Shown: positions 1-12,659 of the stretch, in pieces
Layout: each line of letters starts with the position of its first letter
How positions within the stretch are numbered: position 1 is the first letter of the stretch
NCBI RefSeq assembly: GCF_030867145.1
Contig: NC_134419.1
Span: forward strand, 3,100,001 to 3,164,000
Direction: 5' to 3'
DNA: 64,000 nucleotides
Source: Opisthocomus hoazin
Lineage: Eukaryota > Chordata > Aves > Opisthocomiformes > Opisthocomidae
Position numbers and translations under genes: made by a program
The notes under the pieces: generated by a model
What the model was told of the DNA's origin: nothing
Seen by the model: the letters and a program-made list of their open reading frames with translations, nothing else
Database searches by the model: none

Positions 1-3000
1 CAGAAAATCCGTCAGGCTCTGTTGCTCAGATTGACTATTTTAATCAGCATTACTGAATGACTGAGCCCCAGAGGATCATAACCACTTGTAGGATCTCTAA
101 GACAGCAAAGTGAGTAGAGATCAAAACCTAGTATTTCCTTCCTGCACCTCAGTCATCTCCACTGTAATCACCCACCACCTCTGGTGTCAGTAATTTACAG
201 TGAAAGTACAGGAACAAATAGCAGGATAATATGAGGTCTGATGAAATGAAAGCTAAATTAGTACAATAATCCTTCAAGAACATAAATGCCTTCTCAAGGA
301 GACTGACACTAGCTTATGCAGCCAAGGGGAGGGAAAAAAGTATATAAAATTAGCTTCAATGGGATAATGCAACACAAGCAAAAGAAAGTTGAGCCTCCGT
401 ATCACCACGTATCCGTCCTTTGCGATACTTCAAATGATTTTACAGTTCTTCTGACAGATATGTACATAGACACCTCTCAGCAAATTACATTGAACATATA
501 CACACTTAATCCCCTACTTGCAACGTCGAGACAGAATTCTTCCCCTTAGGCCCTGTCAGTTCTTACAATTAGTCCATGGGAAGTTACCCTTGATAATCTT
601 AGGAGATAATAACTAGCAGGGGGAATAGTATAACAGAACATCCGACAATTATAGGGTTTGGGTAGAGGATTTCTGTAGAGCTGACAAAAAAAAGATACTT
701 CATGTACAGAACCGTGCAGACCCCTATACACTGCATTTTTCCCAAACCCAAGGCAGCTCCGAGCCTTGCTGGACGGGTGTCTGCGATGCCCCAGGCAACG
801 GCTTCGATGCCCATTAAGACATTTGCGCTGTGTTCAGTCAAAATCTTCTTGAAAAAGGGGACTGCTCTTAGAGCTACCCATGGATTTTTAAAGCTGAATG
901 GGACCCTTATATCAGTGGTACTCTGTGCTAAAGAGGACTCAGGCTAAAAAAATTCACCCAGTGCTTACAAGCTCCAAACTCTGAGTCTTCGGAATGGCCT
1001 TGAATGAGAGAACTGAACGGGCCCCATGAATGATGGCAGAGCAACCTTAGATGGTCAGGTTCCCCGAAATCCTTGTACAGGTCCCACATTTACAGCAGCC
1101 TCTTCCACCTCCAGCCCTCACACAAGAGATTATATTACCCAACCAAGAGTCCTATGGCAAAGAAAAGCAGTGAGTTTGCAAGTAGTCTCTTTTTCTTTAT
1201 TGAACAAATTCTCTGAAAATTAACTTTACCTACTATCGACATGGAGATGACCTTTTTCCCCTTCCCCCAATACCAACTATCCACTTTTTAAATTCCTAAG
1301 ACGATCAAAGAATTTCCCTAGAACTACTAGGACCTTCACAGATAAGAAGATTTTGAAACCAGAGAGACAAGCGTGACCACTGCCAAACCTGGCTCCCCAT
1401 TAAAACCAGTTCAGGAAGAAAGGAATGGGACAGTTAGCTGAAAGCCCAGCCTAATCTGTCTCGCTATGAATAGCACAACCAACAAACTGAACCAAAAGCA
1501 AATCGGTTTGACATTCCTTGTAGATATTCAGACTGGAAAAAGGTTGATCACAGAGCTCCTCATATCTGGACCACATTTGCTGCTATGAAAAGTAGGAGCC
1601 CGGAGATCTTAAGAGGAGTCCATATGGAACGCCAGATTTCTGCACATAAAATATTCTGAAGTTTTGTGAACCTTTTACTACTGCTCAGGGTTCGCTACAC
1701 AACCAGTCGTAAGAGTCAGAAATACTCCTCAGGATTTAAAAGAAGATTGTGCATTATTAAAAAAATATAAATCACTAAACCGGAATGCGAGAACATAAAT
1801 CACATCCTACAAACAGATTCTCAAAGGAAAAATGGCAAACCAGGTATCATCTCCCCCTATATAACAAAAGAAGAAGAGGAGAACATCTTCTTTTGATCCC
1901 TGACGGATTAGAATTTTGCTAATGACTAAGATATAGATAGACCCTCTGCAGCGAGAGGACGCCTTGACAGCTTCTTCCCTTGCCCGCGCCTCTTTTGGGG
2001 GAATTTACGTAGCAGCAAGGGCTAAAAGCAGCCAAGAGTCTTCAACAGTTTTCTTTAGCTGGGTGTCCGAAAGCCTTCTGAAAGTTCTTTACTAAAAATC
2101 TGGTTTACACACAAGTAAAATACTGCTGTTCTTAACGTCGTGAAGAACATGTGGTTTTCAACATATAGCAACATATTGTACACAGGAGAAATAAAGGGAG
2201 AGGACAAATAACGACAACCCCCAGCTTCAGGCCCGGCAGTGGAACGACCCATAGCTTAGGAGAAGCCGAGCCCAGAGCTCTGACCACGGGCCTCCGCTCG
2301 CTCTGCTGGGGAAGGCGCTGGGCTCCACTACTGCCCGCATTCGAACGCATTCTGTTACCCCACACCAGGTTTCAATTATTCATCTCTTACTCAACTTCAC
2401 ATTTACTTATTTAAAAGGATACAGTTTTAACAATCAATCTCATGGATAGTGTTAATTAAAAGCTAAATCTTGCCCTGAGCTGGACTTCCAAGGTCTATGA
2501 GAATGTTCACAGCCCATTTATTTATTCCAGGATTGTGTCAGTTATTAAATTACAGTAAATTAAAAACACAGTGACAGACCAATAGCTAAAATAAGTGAGG
2601 CTTGTTGCATCTCACTTACAAAGGTTGCCAGACTCTGGCTCTGACAGGCTGCCAAGAAAAGTGAATTTAAAAGTAAGGGGCCCCCAGTTCAAAAACATCC
2701 TATCGTGAACATGAAGCGTTTCAACCTCAGAGATGCCAGCAGCCCCCACATTCCCAAATTAATCATAGCTGCTTGATGCAATACTGCGCAAAACGACCAT
2801 GCTTTCAGACCACAACTCCCGACCATGCAGAGCTGTAAAATGCATCAGTAACACTACTAAGTTGCCCCAGATATTAAAACGAAACCGATGAAGAGGCTCA
2901 AGCCTGATAAGCATCTCCCAGCTAGAAGGGGGCCAGCGCTGCACCAGCCGGGCTTTCTGGGAGGCTTCTGACATACTGCAGATTAGAGCCAACGCAACTC

Positions 3001-3992
3001 TCACATCCAGCGGTAGCGAAATGCATCAAACGCCCAGACAGGGCCTGAACAAAGGAAGAAGCCACTTGGAATTTCAGATTTAATCGTTGGCAGATAGTTA
3101 CTTCTAAACTACCACATTTTCACTTCTAATTACCAGCTTCCCTCTTGCTGCCAGCTTCTCAGCTGTGGGATATTTCTGGCCCTCCACGGCTACTCGGCTC
3201 TCAGGGGAGCTCTGTGCTTCTACTCTTCATAAAAAAGCAAAGGGCGCATAAATCAAAACTGGAACATTTGTTTCATTTAGAGAAAAGCTTCAGATGTAGA
3301 AAGAAAAAATGGTTCAAGACACCAGAACAGTAAGTCAATGGTAAGAAGCAAAGAGCCACCTAGTGCTATTCTGTGACCTTTTGAAAGCATTTAATGACAT
3401 AAATCCATTTCCCTGACAATTAAACAGAAATTAAATGACCTTCTGTCATTCTGGGTGAAACACACTGAAAGCAGAGCTCAACGCGGTGCTCTCTACGCTC
3501 AGCTTGTTCTGGAGAAAAAGAGATGTCTCCATCATGCTACAAATTTCCACTAAATTCACAGAGAGATAATGTATTTAAAAAAACACAAACATATGGAATG
3601 AATAATTAACATATAAAATAAAAACTCAAATGTACAGAATGCTTGTTCCTTATACAGTACGTCAGATATTTCAGAGTAAACAAAACAGTTACAAAGATAC
3701 TTTCTTTTATTTGAAGCCAAGTTAATTTTGGAGGAGAGATGTTTAACCATGATAACTGACCTCTTACAGGAAAAACTGGGAGAGGCAAAAACTGCTGTAA
3801 ACACAGGGTAGACTCCATAGCACTCAGATACACAATAACTCTGTAAAGGTGCCACAGATGAGAGCGATATTCACCGTACACCAAAGATGATACCTCTCCA
3901 CAAAGAGAAAGGTGAGGTAACAGAAGTTTTGCAAAGTGGACCTCACTTGATCAAAAACAGATCTAACCTTAGTTTTAACATTGGTGTGTTTT

Positions 3993-4032
3993 GGGGGGGG
4001 GGTTGGGGGGGGGGTTGGGGGGGGGGGGGGGG
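3993..4032 (+). repeat. G-run tract with quadruplex potential
   Basis: Three uninterrupted G runs (10, 10 and 16 G) are separated by TT, followed by T. Four or more GGG blocks with short loops satisfy the usual G-quadruplex pattern many times over. For a minus-strand ROR1 transcript the G-rich strand is the template strand. Confidence 0.9.
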
Positions 4033-7000
4033 TGTTCATTTGGCCAAGCTGCTGGCTTCTCCCAGAGACCGCTCTGTGTACACAATCACACTTTATCTTT
4101 GAGGACAGAATTACTGAAACTGAATTCAACAGAAGGAAAGCAAAACCCCTTTCCAACTTCCACATTCCACAAATGTTCAAAGGTATGGATGCTGAGGTGG
4201 TGAGACAGGCTTGTACATTTAATTTGGCTGCTGCTACCAACACAGTGACAGCACTACGACACAGCGTCCCTCCTCCTCCAACCAAGTCAAAAAGGTGACT
4301 TACCACTCGCTTTGTAGCTCAGAGCAGTAACGAGCACAGGCATCAATAATTTTTTCTGCGAGTAGGCTGAAAACTTAAAAGCTTCATCAAATACAAGAAT
4401 CATCTGAAAACATTCAAACCTGCTTCAGTTTGTAGTGAGAGGACAGGAACACACCTGCCTGCTCACGGCGAGTACCGAGCCTGGACTAATTCTTTCTGCT
4501 TTCTTCCAGAAAGACTATCTTGAGGACTTCAGCAATTAGCAGTTCTGTAACACGTTCATATTTGCAACAAAATGTCTCTGGCAAGCTGGTTTATGTTATC
4601 CAAACATACCCAGTGCATAAAACTGTGTAACAAAGCCCGGTACCAAGTCTAAGAACAAAGAGAAGTGCTCACCACAACCAACAGACTCTCCTAGGAGAAC
4701 ATCAAGACGCCTATGCCCTTCTTGTATGCGCTTCAAACTTTTTAGGACATCCATCAGCCCAGCCTTGTCACCATACTCTGCAATTCACTCTATCGTCCTG
4801 GCGTTTTTTTGTTACCCAAGAATCCTTATACACGTGTCACCACCCTTACATCCCTGCTTTGAAACCAAAGCCTTCAGGAAGAACAATCCTATCATCAGAC
4901 ACTCACATTGTGTTCAAAATCAGCCAAAAGCTCTCTGGAAGATGGTGGAAAAGTCACTTTCATTGAAAATACTTTAACACAGCAAGTGTCCTAACAACTT
5001 TTCTATAGAACTAGGGCTGAAGGAAATGCTCAGACAAAAACAAAACAAAATGCCAAGCTGCAGCCTCTGCCTAGCAAAAATTAACCTATGTATTACTGGA
5101 AGCATTGCCATTATTTTTCAAATAACGGTAGTTACGTACTTGTAACAACTTAAAGAAACAACGAAAGGTGGTGGTGTTATTAGGTCTTATTAGTGTCCAC
5201 TCTTGCTCTCAGGTCTAAGCCCACATTCTGCACTCCAAAGCTGGTCAGCTGGCCTAACAAAAGAGAGGACTTTTCCCTACAAATGTCATTCCTGCCTTAT
5301 ACCTAGACGTGGTCAGGAGACTGAAGTACAGAGAGAGCTTCTTTTCAAAGTGGTATTAGCCCAACAAGAAGAGAAGAAGTACCAGACATGATTTTAAAAG
5401 GCCTCTAGTAAAATCTCTCACTCACCGCATCATCTCAAGCAGCTTCATTTCTCCTGGCCGGGCTTCTGAAGTCTTTGGACTGATCTGCACCCTATGCCCT
5501 TTCTGAGGAGATTCTGAGAAGTGCTCAGCTCTCCCAAGTAAACGTGATAAGAGCTAAAGGTCCTTGTGAGTTTTGAAGATAAGGCCACACAGATCATAAA
5601 ATCCCTCCCTCTCCAGCATGTGTTCTCAGCACTGAAGCACAGTTTCTCTGAATGAGCAGTCACTACGCTCTGCATTGACCACCCACAGTGTGGACACTCT
5701 CGGGCAGCACATCACACTTGCACCATCAATCCTTCAAAGCATGGCTTCGCGTCTTTGGGAGGGACTGTGCCAGCTCCTTTGGAGGACAACAAACTAGTTG
5801 TCTCTTAGGAGGAATGAACGCTCACGCTGTGCATCTGGAAGTGCATATCCTTCCAAAGATAATCTGAAGTTCTACGGGTAAGAAAAGCATACCCTCATAT
5901 ATTTCCAGTCTCTGGAGAGAATGCACAATGAGGTTATAAAGTTGCCGACCATTTTTCCTTGCTTATCTCTGATCTTTCAATTTCCCATGGCCTGCTGCTG
6001 TGCTCCAACAAGGAGCTTCACCGCTCCATCTCTTTCCCAGATCCGCGTGGAGCAGATGTTCAGAGCTCTGCTGCGGAGAGAGCAGAGCATCTGGGAACGG
6101 GGCAGGAGCATGCACAACTGACACCCCTTGGAGGAACGGAGCAGAAGGTCACAGGAAGCCATCCTGAAGTATCAGTTTCAACAGATGACCTGACCAGTTC
6201 GGGAAAAAAACTTTTAATAAAATGCAGGCTTCCACCAGGGCCTCCACTAACTGTTTTCTCAAGAACTCACCTAGTTATGAAACTTTACCACTGCATATTG
6301 GGATGGCTAAGTCTTAACGTAAACCTAGTCCCAAATATCTGTTGCTGAGTGAAAGCATGTCTTTGCACAACACAACGCAACGCAGGGCATCAGCAGCAGT
6401 TATAAAAAACATGCAACATCTGCACAAAGTTAGCAGCACTTCTGCTCCAGCTCTTCAGGAGGAGTACATCTTGCCTCTACATATGGTGACTTGTCTCAAT
6501 TTTTTATTTTTTTTTTTAAAAAAAAACAACTTTCCCTGACACCACGGCCAGAGAGATCTTTCCCTTCAGTGTTCCCAGAGCACCACGAACGTGCCCGGGC
6601 TCCCTGCCTCCAACACGACACCAGAAAGGCCCGGCTGGGTGAAGCCGTGCCTCGAGCGGCACTGCTGAGCTGGCAGGTAACTGTCCTGACCCGGCCGACG
6701 CAGACCCGCTGCCCGGCCCCTGCCAACGCCGGCAACACGGGATACTTCCCGCAAGAGACAATTTTCTCTTGTTCTTCGATCTGCTGTGAAGGTGCCCTGC
6801 AGCACCTCACTGCTCAAACACAACCAGAGCCTCTCCGCAGCTCTCTGAAGGGATTGCGTTAAAAGAGGATATATCGAGTACAATTACTCCATGGAACTCC
6901 GTAGAAGTAACACAGCAGACCTGACCTAGGCTTTCTTCTGCTTCAGAGCCTATTTCACGCCTTCGGCATGAACTCCAGCTAATGACTTGCTGAAATACAT

Positions 7001-8049
7001 TGGAAAAAGCCTAGCATTGTACACAGCACTGGTGAAACCTGGTCCTGGCCCCACAATTAATTTACACCTGTCAGTTCCTCCTCAACGGGAGCGATGTGGC
7101 TTTCTGTACCCTTTGGTGACCATTCTGCATTATTTTTCAGGAATCTTATCTAACTAATCATCCTCCAAATTTGTGCCCGTCCCAGCAACGTGCACCGCGG
7201 GATTCTTTTCACACCTCGGTAGCCGTTTCCTTTCACACACTGCTCTGCAGCTTTCTTGGAAACAGTGGCACTGCAATGTCTCCACTTCAGGAGGAGATCC
7301 TGGAAAGCAATCTTCCTCACTACAGGATGCTGGCGTGGAAGTACGCTGAGCAGCCTGCGTTACTGCTTTCCTTCACTAAAGGGTTCCTTTCTGAAGCTAC
7401 TTCCCTTTCCCAAGCTGTCTGACTTTGGCAGAGCACCACTTTCAATACCACATTGCATAAGATTCCAAATATACGCAAGTTCTTTTATTTTACATTCAAC
7501 TCCCAAGACGACCTAAAAGAACTTTACTATTAAATAATGGTAATATTTAGAGCTTTATTATTATCTAACACACTAATGGTATCTATTTAAGATGAAATTA
7601 CTCCATTTTTTCACCCTAGCGAACTTCATAGCCTTTCTATGCATTCTATCATTTCAGCCCAATTAAAAGACGTTAAACGTGACCAAGCCTCTCATTTGCC
7701 ACACTCCTGGGGGGGTGTGACTTTGCTTGTAAACAGACAGAAAAAATAACAACTTCTGCAGTGGCTGATCAAATGAAATTTTACACCAAATGTAATATTT
7801 CAGGAATTTTAGAATGCTCTTCATTCATCAGAAAGTAAAACTGCAGTTACCAAACCTACAGAAGCATCCTTCAGCTAACACCAGTATTTTGTTATTCTTT
7901 CCAAAGAATCATAGACAATTGCTTTCACTTATTCATTTTGTTATTGTTTCATTTATAAATAACCAGATTCATTGACTTTCAACATCTCCATGATTAGAAC
8001 GAAAAAGAAACCAGAATGGAAGAAGCTCTACAGGGTCACTTAACTGCTC

Positions 8050-8087
8050 AACTGCTGCCCCAGCCTCAAACTGCTGCCCCAGCCTCA
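8050..8087 (+). repeat. 19-bp perfect tandem duplication
   Basis: The unit aactgctgccccagcctca occurs twice head to tail (8050-8068 and 8069-8087) without a mismatch, which indicates a recent duplication. A second small duplication, ttcacataaacc twice, lies at 8202-8225. Confidence 0.9.
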
Positions 8088-8094
8088 ATCAACC

Positions 8095-8235
8095 CAAAAT
8101 TTCTTTAAGCTCCGATTTAGGGAGCTGGTTCCACAGCCCTCCCAGTGCTGCACTACCCTCAGCACCAGCAACTGCTTCCTACCGTATAACCAGATTCAGA
8201 TTTCACATAAACCTTCACATAAACCTCTGATTTCA
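8095..8235 (-). mobile_element. Degraded old CR1 LINE fragment
   Basis: On the plus strand the sequence runs gggagctggttccacagccc, then cactaccctcagc, then tgcttcctaccgtataacc. This resembles the reverse complement of the CR1 3' coding region (group: entry to first-failure helices of the C-terminal tail), with heavy divergence. The boundaries are uncertain. Confidence 0.45.
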
Positions 8236-11200
8236 AGTGCAAGAGAATACAACAGCCCCATTTGCTAATATTTAAAAGCAGAAAGTTTTATGAAATACAG
8301 CTTCTTAACAATAAATGAGCTTCACCTGATATTCAGGTAAGTGTTCCACTACAGAGGAGCCACTGTCAAAACGCAAAGCTGCGTTATCACTGCCCCACCT
8401 CAACCTACGCAAGGCCGGGCTGAGCCTTTCCAGCTTCGCCAAGGCCAGCCCCGACACCGGCCACCTCGTTTCTTTTGGGTCAGGGAGCAACTTCTCCACT
8501 GAAGAACCAGCCCATACCGCCTGGGCACCTACAGCGAGGCGAGGACATCACACTGAATCAGTAGATGTAACACAGGACTTTGTAGCCGAAAATAACTGCA
8601 GCTCACAGTCAGATTACTAAAAATTGTTTCTTAAGATAGAAAATTTCAAAAACATGCCAACTGTGTGAATATAAGATTTGCAACTGAGGATGACTGAGGT
8701 TTTCTCCAGGGCTTGGGGAAGAAAAGGTTTACACTTTTTGTTCTGTATTAGTTAACTTTCTAGATATTTCTGGCTTGCAAGAGAGTCACTATGTGGAAAG
8801 CAGCTGCATTTAGTTAGCAGCTTTTTAAGAGAGGTTTCAACTCTGAGGTGCTCTTTTGAGTCTCAGAAGACTGCTGCATTTCTACATGTGCTTCCAAAGG
8901 GTGGTATCTAGTGTCACACCTCAGGGAAGCTTTTTCTTCTTTGCCTACGTTTAGGTATTCGTATTTAAAATCCATACACAAGCTTTAAAATACTCTCCTG
9001 CCCAGATCTCGCTTGCAATGCTTTAAAGTTCCATTGTATACATAGTCAACATAGCAGTTTCAGCAGATGTTAATTATGGAAACAAAGTGATGATGTCCTG
9101 AAGATAATTTGCTGATACTTCAAGCAACGTTTGTCAAGAAATGCGAGACTACAGTCATGGTAAGTCAAACAGTGACATCGCTCTCATCCTCTTATAGGCT
9201 TAAGGCAACAAAAGCATTTTGTTTGTTCGTAAACTCATACATGGATACTGGCTGAAATTGCAGCCTGTTGACCTACGGACAGAACAATTAACCACCGGGG
9301 TATTACCGGGACTCATCGAGAGCTGTGGAACTTCATCTCACAGGAGGCGACTTTCAAGGAAATCAACAGTACCCCCCATAATGTAAAACATAATCTAGAG
9401 ATCTGTGGGTTTGCTGTATGCTTGTACACTATTCACGCTTCTTCAGCTGTGACTCCTCACAAAGTTACATGATATGGAATAATAATAATAAAGCTGAACT
9501 GGTAATATCCATAGTCAGAGACTGCAACAAATGAAAAAATATCCCAGTTGGAGTGTTCCTGTTACTTCTACTGACATTAACTTAGTGGTTTTATTCAGAA
9601 CACTTGGGCCAGCCCATAAGAACCCTTAGGAAGGGCACGCATTAAAGACAGCATGAATGTATGAAGGAAAACAAACTTTCTGTTTTGTTTCGCTCTCTAC
9701 AAGGAAATGTCACTGACAAAAAGGAAGCAGCAGGAGACAGGGGGAAAAGGCAAAAAGGAGCTTTTGGAAGGCAACACAGCAAAACAGTTTTGGTCACTTG
9801 ACACCTTCTCAACTAAATGGATGACTTGGTAACAATCCCTGCAGAAGAGATGGGATAATGGCTGGGCGGGTTCCTGGCCTCCAAGCAGACCCACATCTGA
9901 CTGTCCTACCGAGCTGCATCGGCCAACTCACACGAGGCCGTCTGTGCACATCTGTACACGTTTACTGGATCGGAGTGTCGGACTGGGAAGTCTCTGGGCG
10001 GGAGTCGTGCCTCCACAGATGTTTGGACCAAGCGCAGCACAGTGAGGCTCGGATCCTTCCGGACCTCAGGCAGCTAACAGCCCAAACTACTCCACAATAT
10101 TTTCACTGTGTTAGACCATCAGATCTTGGACTCCCAGCCCATCTTTTCTGGTAGTAGAAGTTAGGCTACTACCAGAGATGGGCTTTCACTGCAGTCCTTA
10201 TTTGACACACCTGGGGCAAAAAAAAGTCTTTTGTTTACTTAGTGGTGCCTATTCTATCTTTTTAAAAAACACAAAGGTGAAAGGGTAGGGTGTTCTGTAT
10301 GATTGGCTGGGTTTCTGATGGAGCAAAACCTATTTGCCCAGCCCCTGCAGTTACCTTAAAGAAATATGTAAAACACTTTATAATAGTTTTGTTTGCTTGT
10401 TTTTTTTTAATTAGAGTGTTAAATGTTCAGGCTCCCTTATTCTTCTACAAATCCTAGATCTTTAGCAAGTCTGAGGGAAAATGCAGTATGTGGTAGTAAC
10501 ATAAGTGATAGATGTCTATCTATAAAAAAATAAATAAATCACTTGATCTGCCCGTGAGTCAACATTGTAAGTTTCTGCCAAAAACTTTAGTTAAAATACA
10601 GGAAATATTTCACTGTAGAAAGTTATTGTGCACAATTACTATATCAATGGTCATACATAAAGGTGAATTCACATAATGAAAGATGCTTCCCAGCAGAATT
10701 CACAATAAACAAAAATCAGCCAGCTTTGGACCAAACGTGACCAGTTGCTTTATGTTCAGGGTTTTTTTTTTCCTCCTCCAAGCTCTTAGAAACCCACAAA
10801 ACTTCATATTATAACCCTAAGGTTTAGAAATTAACTGAAAAACAGGAAAAAAGATGGCCTTCTCCCCCCCTCCTTTTAAAAATACAGCTATTTGTAAACA
10901 CATACAGCATTCCCTGGAGACACTAAAAAACAACATTTGAAAATTTTCCCACTGAGATGTCACGGAGAATTCCTACCCTAAGCTAGATCGTCCAGCCAGC
11001 AAATCTGTACCAGGAGACTCCTGCGTCCAACAGAGTCACACTGCGATACCTGGAAGTCACTCACACAGAGCCACTACGTAACGCACCGTCCCGGGGAACC
11101 GCATCATTCGGGACACGCTGAAACACAGAGGGAAAGCCAGGCGCAGGCATACGACAGGAGCATTGCATCTGCTAGCCACGACTGACTTTTTAAAAGCAGT

Positions 11201-11689
11201 TGTGCTACAGTATCTGCAATTTGGCTTAGAGGTTTTATAACCACAGCTTTTTCACAGTTTTGAACCGCTAAGTTCAGCTTTATCTCTTTAGTGTTCACTT
11301 TTTTCCCTTCTTTAAAAACTAAACACGGCCATATTATCGACCGGCGCTTTTCAGAAGTGGCTTGTGATTTAAGTACCCGCCGTAAAATACCTTCAAGGAG
11401 CTGGAGTTCACGAATATCCACCCCTCACTGAGATTCTCATGCAGGCGTCCAAGAGCCCTGCTCACTTTTCACTGACTTGGCCTCAGAAACCAGCCCTTCT
11501 TGCCCAGTCCCATCGAGCTCCCTTTATGCGTGCGCTACGCCGCGCTTTACACTAAATCATTGGCAAAAGGCTCAAATCAAAACCGCAAGGCTCACAAAAT
11601 AAATATTACTCGTTAAAGCCAAATCAAAGAGGCTTTCTTTGAGGTTATTGTTAAGAAATTAAAAAAAAAAAAAAAAACTTCTTGGAAGA

Positions 11690-12650
11690 CTACGAGGGCG
11701 ATGAGATGGAGCTGAAGCGGGAGCTGCAGGACGAGCCAGCGCTGGTAACGCCGCCTCGGGAACCATAAAGCCCGTTCCAACAGCGGGGCTGCCCGGGAAC
11801 GCTTGCACCTCGCTCGTAACTCGGCCGCGCACTTCGAAGGGCGTTTTACGAAGCAATTAAACACAGACCGAGTATAAAACTCGGAGTTCGTTAACGGGAA
11901 GGGAAGGGGGGGGCAGCGCGGGAGCCGGCGGGCCGAGGGGCCGCGCAGCCCCCGGGGCAGAGCGCCCGCCGCGCCTCAGCACCGGCCCCGCCGCGCCTCA
12001 GGACCCCGGGCGGGCGGCAGCAACGGCGCGGCGGGGGCTCGGCCCCGGCCCCCCGCACACACACCACCACCCCGGTATCACCCCCCCCCGTCCCGCCGCA
12101 GGCCAAAAGCCCGGGACGCGGCCCCGCACAGCCCTACCTTGCGTGGCGTCCCCCAGCTCCGCCCGGCTGCCCGCACGCAGCAGCAGGAGCAGCGGGAGCA
12201 GCAAGAGGCTCCCGTCCCCGCCGCCGGGCTGCTGCATTCCTGAGCCGGCGCCGCGCTACTCCCACATCCAACCGCGCAGCGTCGGCGTCCCCGGGCCGAG
12301 CCCGCGCACCGCCGCGGGGCCGCGTCTCCTCCCGCGCCGCCGACCCGTCCCACGCCGCGCCCTCGGGGCTGCGCTCTCCCGGCGAGCGAGCGGGCGGGGA
12401 AGGGAGCGCGGGCGGGCGGCCACCGCCTCCGCCGCCCTCACCCCTCACTTGTCACTTTCCGCCGGCCCCGGCCCGGGCTCCGGCCCCGCCGCAGCCCGGC
12501 CGAGCAGCCCCCCCTACCGGCCTGTCCGCGCTGCCGCCGCCGCCTCCCGCCACCACTCGGGCGGGCCGCAGGGGGGCGCTCGCCTCGCCACTCCCCGCCC
12601 GGCGCCATCTTGCCCCCCGCCCGGGTGGCTGAGGCGCCCTTCTTCAGAGC
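11690..12650 (-). promoter_or_regulatory. ROR1: CpG island of the probable ROR1 promoter
   Basis: A GC- and CpG-dense stretch surrounds the signal-peptide exon and extends into its 5' flank. On the minus strand, CAAGATGGCGCC at 12612-12601 is a strong YY1-type element. Such elements usually sit at or just after transcription starts, so a start near 12615-12630 and a 5' UTR of roughly 380 nt are likely. A CTCF-like 15-mer lies at 12566-12580. No TATA box is obvious. Confidence 0.7.
12138..12237 (-). CDS. ROR1: Probable ROR1 exon 1 (signal peptide exon)
   Basis: This is a 100-nt coding exon in a CpG island. It encodes MQQPGGGDGS, a ten-residue LLLLPLLLLL core and RAGSRAELGDATQ, then one base of a split codon before a G|GTAGGG donor. 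It looks like a signal peptide with likely cleavage near SRA|EL. ROR1, a Wnt5a-binding receptor tyrosine kinase-like protein with Ig, Frizzled and kringle domains, has a similar short signal-peptide first exon ending in Gln before a phase-1 intron. It lies next to PGM1 in the same orientation in mammals. The match is by position, phase and exon type, since signal peptides are poorly conserved. No downstream exon is in the window. Confidence 0.7.
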
Positions 12651-12659
12651 CCGCCTCAC

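Larger units (their letters stand above)
1..11689 (-). other. ROR1: Probable ROR1 intron 1 (start of a long intron)
   Basis: This is AT-rich noncoding DNA after the exon 1 donor. Open frames are short and none resembles a known protein. It contains a G-run cluster at 3993-4032, a degraded CR1 with small tandem duplications near 8050-8260, and short A/T tracts. ROR1 intron 1 is very large in mammals, so absence of exon 2 here is expected. Confidence 0.6.

Noticed and set aside
11659-11677. Poly-A run near the ROR1 island as a retrocopy tail
   Set aside because: No processed gene sequence or target-site duplication was seen beside it.
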